Source of the DNA: Tetracentron sinense
Taxonomy: Eukaryota > Streptophyta > Magnoliopsida > Trochodendrales > Trochodendraceae
Assembly (NCBI GenBank): GCA_015143295.1
Contig: CM026574.1
Span: 12,154,938 to 12,218,937 of the forward strand
Length of the DNA: 64,000 bases
Direction: 5' to 3'
A program made the translations under genes and the position numbers. Positions 60,551 through 64,000 of this stretch are shown here, piece by piece. Position 1 is the first letter of the stretch; each line of letters starts with the position of its first letter. The notes beneath the pieces were generated by a model. The model was not told the DNA's origin. It did not search any database and worked only from the letters and a program-made list of their open reading frames with translations.

Positions 60551-60963
60551 GTGGTAGATTCTAAGTGAGTGGGGGTGAGCGTGAGAGATTTATATTCATG
60601 TATTTTGGCGGGCATGTCTACACTTTCTTTTGTTGATTTCATTTTGTACAAACTTGGATTATGTATATACATAGAGGTTTTGGTTAGACTTTCACTGTGC
60701 CATGTTAGTTGTGCTTCCGCTATTTGTCCTCTTTTGTATATGCTCCGAGTGTTTTGCAGGATGGTTTGTCAAGCATGTGATGTAGGTCATGATAAGTCGT
60801 CCAAGATTCACTCTAACTCCTAGGGTGGGTTTTGGGTCGCGACAGATATGCATATAACACGTAACACAGCAAAAGTGCGCAGTTTTAAACGGCGACCCCC
60901 CTAAAAGTATTATGCGGGTACTAGACGGGTATAATACGGGTGCTTGGTAACTATGATGAAAAC

Positions 60964-61540
60964 TAAAAGCTTACCAGTTCCCAAAAGATAACTAAAAGAT
61001 GACATTTCCAAAAACATCAATGAATTTTCTAGAACTTATTTAATTATCACATCTTCCAATAAAATAGTCTTTGTTTTTCTAGAAGAGTCATTTAGGACTT
61101 TGATGACTAACAATTTCCTTAAGACATGTTAATGAACTTTCTAGAATTTACTTAAGGACTACAACTTCCAATAAAAGTTTCTATTTTTTCTATAAGATTC
61201 ATTTAAGGTCTTTATTGATGCAATAGGGCCCCATTCCATGGGTCTCATGGAAAACTATGGCCATAAACCTTAAAAGTCCATGGGCCACAGTACTCAAGGA
61301 TGGTTGGTTCAAGCGTTTTGAAACCAAGAGTAGACTGCTTGGACGAACCGTTCAGAGACTTCAGACCATCAGCCGGAAATGGAACTGGGTTTTGTATATC
61401 AGTAAAGATAAGATGTACCTATTGAAAGTGATGTACAAAAGAAGGTTCATCAAGAAATGAACCAGGAAAAAGATGAGCAAAGAAACAATACATGGCTAAC
61501 AACAGCCAACAATACTAAACCCTCAAAGAATGGTAAATCA
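60964..61540. other. Presumed PI4KB intron, no gene recognised
   Basis: Contains a few imperfect AACTTTCTAGAA-like repeats (about 61000-61200). The 67-codon ORF at 61257-61460 has no domain that I recognise. Confidence 0.45.
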
Positions 61541-63065
61541 AGCTGAGAAGTCAAGGTCCTCAAAGTTCTCCCTAATCACACACCAGGAACGTAAAAGCTA
61601 GGTGATATACAGCCATGTTCTTTTCTTTTGGATGGAAAAGGCTATTGAAAACCCTCCTATTCCTCTCCCCCCAAATGCTCCAGCAAATAGCTTTTAGAGA
61701 AAGTTCCACACCACTCAAGGAAGCGTCAAAATCTCACATAATCCAGCTGGATATGAAGTCATGAAAGCTAAGAGGAAAAAAAACATTGGATCCTTAGAAG
61801 AGATAGGAACTAGTACCCAAATCCATCACTGACAGCAATGACGCAAAAGATGGCCAAGGTCTCCTACTCAGACAAGCACAAGAAGCACCTATTTCCCGCT
61901 CTCCACAATCTATTTTATATGTGGTTAGATGTAAGGATCTTATCCAGAGTTGGCTGTTTTGATGGAATTCCTGCATTCCATAAAACTCGATAAGGAAAAT
62001 GAGGGAAGAATCTAACTCAAAGGGATTGAAAGAAGGATTTAATAATCTCAAGAAGATTGAAAGAAGGCTCTTATTGTGAACTGGCCTTTATTGGCTCTAA
62101 ACCAAACTCTATCATATCTAGCAAGAAGGTTAGGCTTGATGGACTCGAGGAAATTTAATAATCTCAAGAACTCATCCATCTCCCAATCAAATAGACCCTT
62201 TATCAAGCCCGCAGTCCAGATCATCACATTAGAGGTGACCTCAAAGCAGAAATCCACCGCACAATTCCTGTCTAATGCAACTGAATATAAGTTTTCAAAT
62301 GTTCCTTAGCGAATTGTGCCCATACTAGATGTCTTCTTCCTCTACCCGCTTTAGAACAAAGAAGTTTTTTAGCACCTAGATATTCATGATCGCTTTCCTC
62401 ATACCCACATGATTGGAGCCCTTGATTTCTTTCAAGTCCCAGACCGAATTATCCCCGAATTTGGCAACAATTACTTCCTCCCCATATTATGTCTCTCTTA
62501 CCCCACATCACCACAACTGCTTACCAAGCAATGCCTTCTTCATCTCATGAAGAGACCTAACCCCAAGAATTCCTTCCCTAGAAACATGACACACATTTTT
62601 AAAATCAACTAGATGATCTTTCCTCGTTCTACTATGTCAATTCACAAAACACTTCTTTGGATTTTCTCAAATGGAGTCCACATTAGACGTCAGGATATTA
62701 AGGATATAGCAGACGTACATGCCCCCCTCCCCCGATAATAAAAGAGATTTACAATGTGCTAACCTCTTAGAAATTCCTAAAACAACTTGATTATGAAAAA
62801 TTCCCTAAATAGCAAAAACTATTTGATCCTCAATCTGAGCACCCAACCGTTCAAACTTCAAACCCTTCAACGAACGAACAACCACCCGAATAAAGGGAAA
62901 AAAGTAGCAGGTGATGCAATTCAATTCCCCTTTTAATTTCCGGTGTTTTGACCAGTTCTGTCACTGAAAATAATCGAATAAGAAAAGAAAGAAGGTAGGA
63001 ACCAATCCACTTAAAGGTTTCTAACAAAGAAAACACAACCATGAGGTTCTCATTTGTTCTACACA
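61540..63065 (-). pseudogene. LINE ORF2 C-terminal relic
   Basis: The minus strand shows LFDWEMDEFLRLLNFLES (about 62190) and the C-terminal ICWSIWGERNRRVFN trace (about 61660), both typical of plant L1 ORF2 ends. Decayed RT-thumb-like sequence lies to the right. Many stops are present. Confidence 0.75.
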
Positions 63066-63578
63066 CAGAGCGAGCTGTAACCGGGGCATTAGCTGCCCTT
63101 CTTGGTCTTTGCTTTCTAGACCTTCTTGACTTCGACCGATATTTGTATACCCTCCTTAGCGGAGCCGAAGGTATTTTCGGTTTCTGAGCTGGAGGATCTC
63201 TTCAGGAGTTTTCTTCCTTGGCATCTCAAAAGCAGAAGTGCTTCTGTTAAGCACTTTAACCTGAGGGTCATATGGTACTCTAGTTCTTATTTCCGGTTCC
63301 GCATTTATTCGGCCCTAGAATGGACTACAATCTCTGGACGGAGGCCATTGATGTTGATGATGAACAACTGTCATCATTGCTTCGAAGGTTGCTGGATTAG
63401 CGCCTTGAAAGACATTCAGACCTAACCTAATCAACAAGTTTTTGTCTGCTTGTGTTGAGTCTATGTTAGCTCTTGCATTAACAGCCGGGTGAATTTGATC
63501 ACGTCTGTTAATGTCTCTGCATAGTTTTCATTTCTTGATTTGATGATGTTGCTGATGATATCATCGGGTGTTGAATTT
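63066..63578. other. Unrecognised stretch with a 99-codon ORF
   Basis: The plus-strand ORF 63126-63425 (FSVSELEDLFRSFLPW near its start) is moderately GC-rich, but I cannot match it to a family. It could be transposon debris. Confidence 0.25.
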
Positions 63579-64000
63579 TGTAACATCCCGAATATTTTTA
63601 GAAATAAAAATATTATATATTCAGTATATGACTGAATATTTGGTAATTCCTGGTATTACCTAAGTATATAAGTCATTATATTGCTTAATTATTGAGGGAA
63701 AATGAAGGTAAAGTTTTCAACGGAGGAGGTATCTATCTATCCCAAGATCAATCCATCGAAAAGGACCGCCTAGATCTCAAATTTGTTTAGCCTGACATCA
63801 CTGTAGTCTCAAGTCTGTATGCTCTTTGTGAGTGACGGATTTTGATCGTCATCCCAAATAAGTATGTTTCTTAATCCAAAATAATGCCCAAAATCACAAA
63901 GATTTTGAGTCGCAACCTATTCTAATTATGAGGAGAATAGGAAACCCTAAACTATCCAACAAAAAGGTGATAGATATGAAAATAAAGAGTCTTGATCAGA
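63579..64000 (+). mobile_element. Possible LTR start, cut by the window edge
   Basis: TGTAACATCCCGAATATTTTTAG resembles the common TGTAACA(C/T)CCCGAA start of plant Ty3/gypsy LTRs. The rest runs off the window. Confidence 0.35.

Larger units (their letters stand above)
58582..60844 (+). mobile_element. Solo LTR, 2263 bp, related to the LTRs at 27605 and 37131
   Basis: It starts TGTAGAACCCC and ends GGGTCGCGACA. The flanks GACAT and GATAT match at 4 of 5. TATAAA lies at 59042-59047, with a palindrome cluster at 58828-58963 upstream. A CCCTCCCTC-ACAAGTTGC unit is repeated at 59945-60070, with an ACAAGACATGACA-rich tract at 60090-60210. The shared LTR palindrome lies at 60389-60407 and a 40-codon ORF follows at 60428. 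Confidence 0.85.
58340..60955. mobile_element. hAT-like MITE split by a solo LTR
   Basis: The ends are CATAGTTATATGGG and TTGGTAACTATG. The flanking octamers are AGGAAAAC (58332-58339) and ATGAAAAC (60956-60963), 7 of 8. Without the 2263-bp LTR the element is about 350 bp, with internal TATACGGC/ACGGGTATTATA motifs on both sides of the LTR. Confidence 0.75.

Noticed and set aside
57760-64000. Missing upstream kinase exons of PI4KB
   Set aside because: I searched the minus strand for the ATP-binding-lobe motifs and saw only solo LTR, MITE and LINE sequence; these exons probably lie beyond the window.

Overview
This is nuclear DNA of a flowering plant, most likely a eudicot. It is AT-rich, has spliced genes with GT/AG introns, and is densely filled with nested transposable elements. 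The window holds two real genes, both on the minus strand. Most of the rest is retrotransposon, DNA-transposon and endogenous-pararetrovirus debris. No RNA gene or CRISPR array was seen.

Left end, 1-13.6 kb: a complete six-exon gene for a membrane-tethered NAC transcription factor (NTL type, 520 residues; CDS 12113 down to 335). A CT-rich 5'UTR exon and a 5'UTR intron lie upstream, followed by a TATA box near 13.5 kb. Its 6.9-kb second intron contains a 5'-truncated LINE with a 10-bp target-site duplication (TSD). That LINE is itself interrupted by a second LINE. The same intron holds a 76/152-bp tandem array and a hAT-like element (8-bp TSD) carrying a GC-rich, organelle-like insert. Intron 3 holds a hAT MITE nested in another hAT element.

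13.6-41.1 kb: no host gene. This stretch holds a diverged tandem duplication, a MULE-type MITE (10-bp TSD), minus-strand endogenous caulimovirid relics, a tandemly duplicated LTR fragment and a probable CACTA element. The CACTA carries a perfect 2.95-kb solo LTR (TSD TATGC) and a truncated Ty3/gypsy element with LTR, primer-binding site and gag. Next come a degenerate Ty3/gypsy pol with polypurine tract and 3' LTR, another pararetroviral fragment and a Ty1/copia reverse-transcriptase relic.

41-58 kb: the last eight exons of a phosphatidylinositol 4-kinase beta gene, including the catalytic and activation loops and the C-terminus. Its 5' part lies beyond the right edge. The introns reach 8.8 kb and contain LINE fragments and an inverted nest of gypsy LTRs. 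From 58 to 64 kb are a hAT-like MITE split by a 2.26-kb solo LTR, a LINE relic and the start of another LTR.

The most unusual signals are in the LTRs. Five related LTR copies share a palindrome (CTGAGTATTCCATGCTCAG) followed at once by an aligned short ORF of about 40-44 codons. It has a W-x-E-E-x-Y core and ends in aromatic residues. Three of these LTRs also carry a cluster of 5-6 short palindromes 63-79 bp upstream of a TATA box, and the palindrome core differs completely from one LTR to the next.
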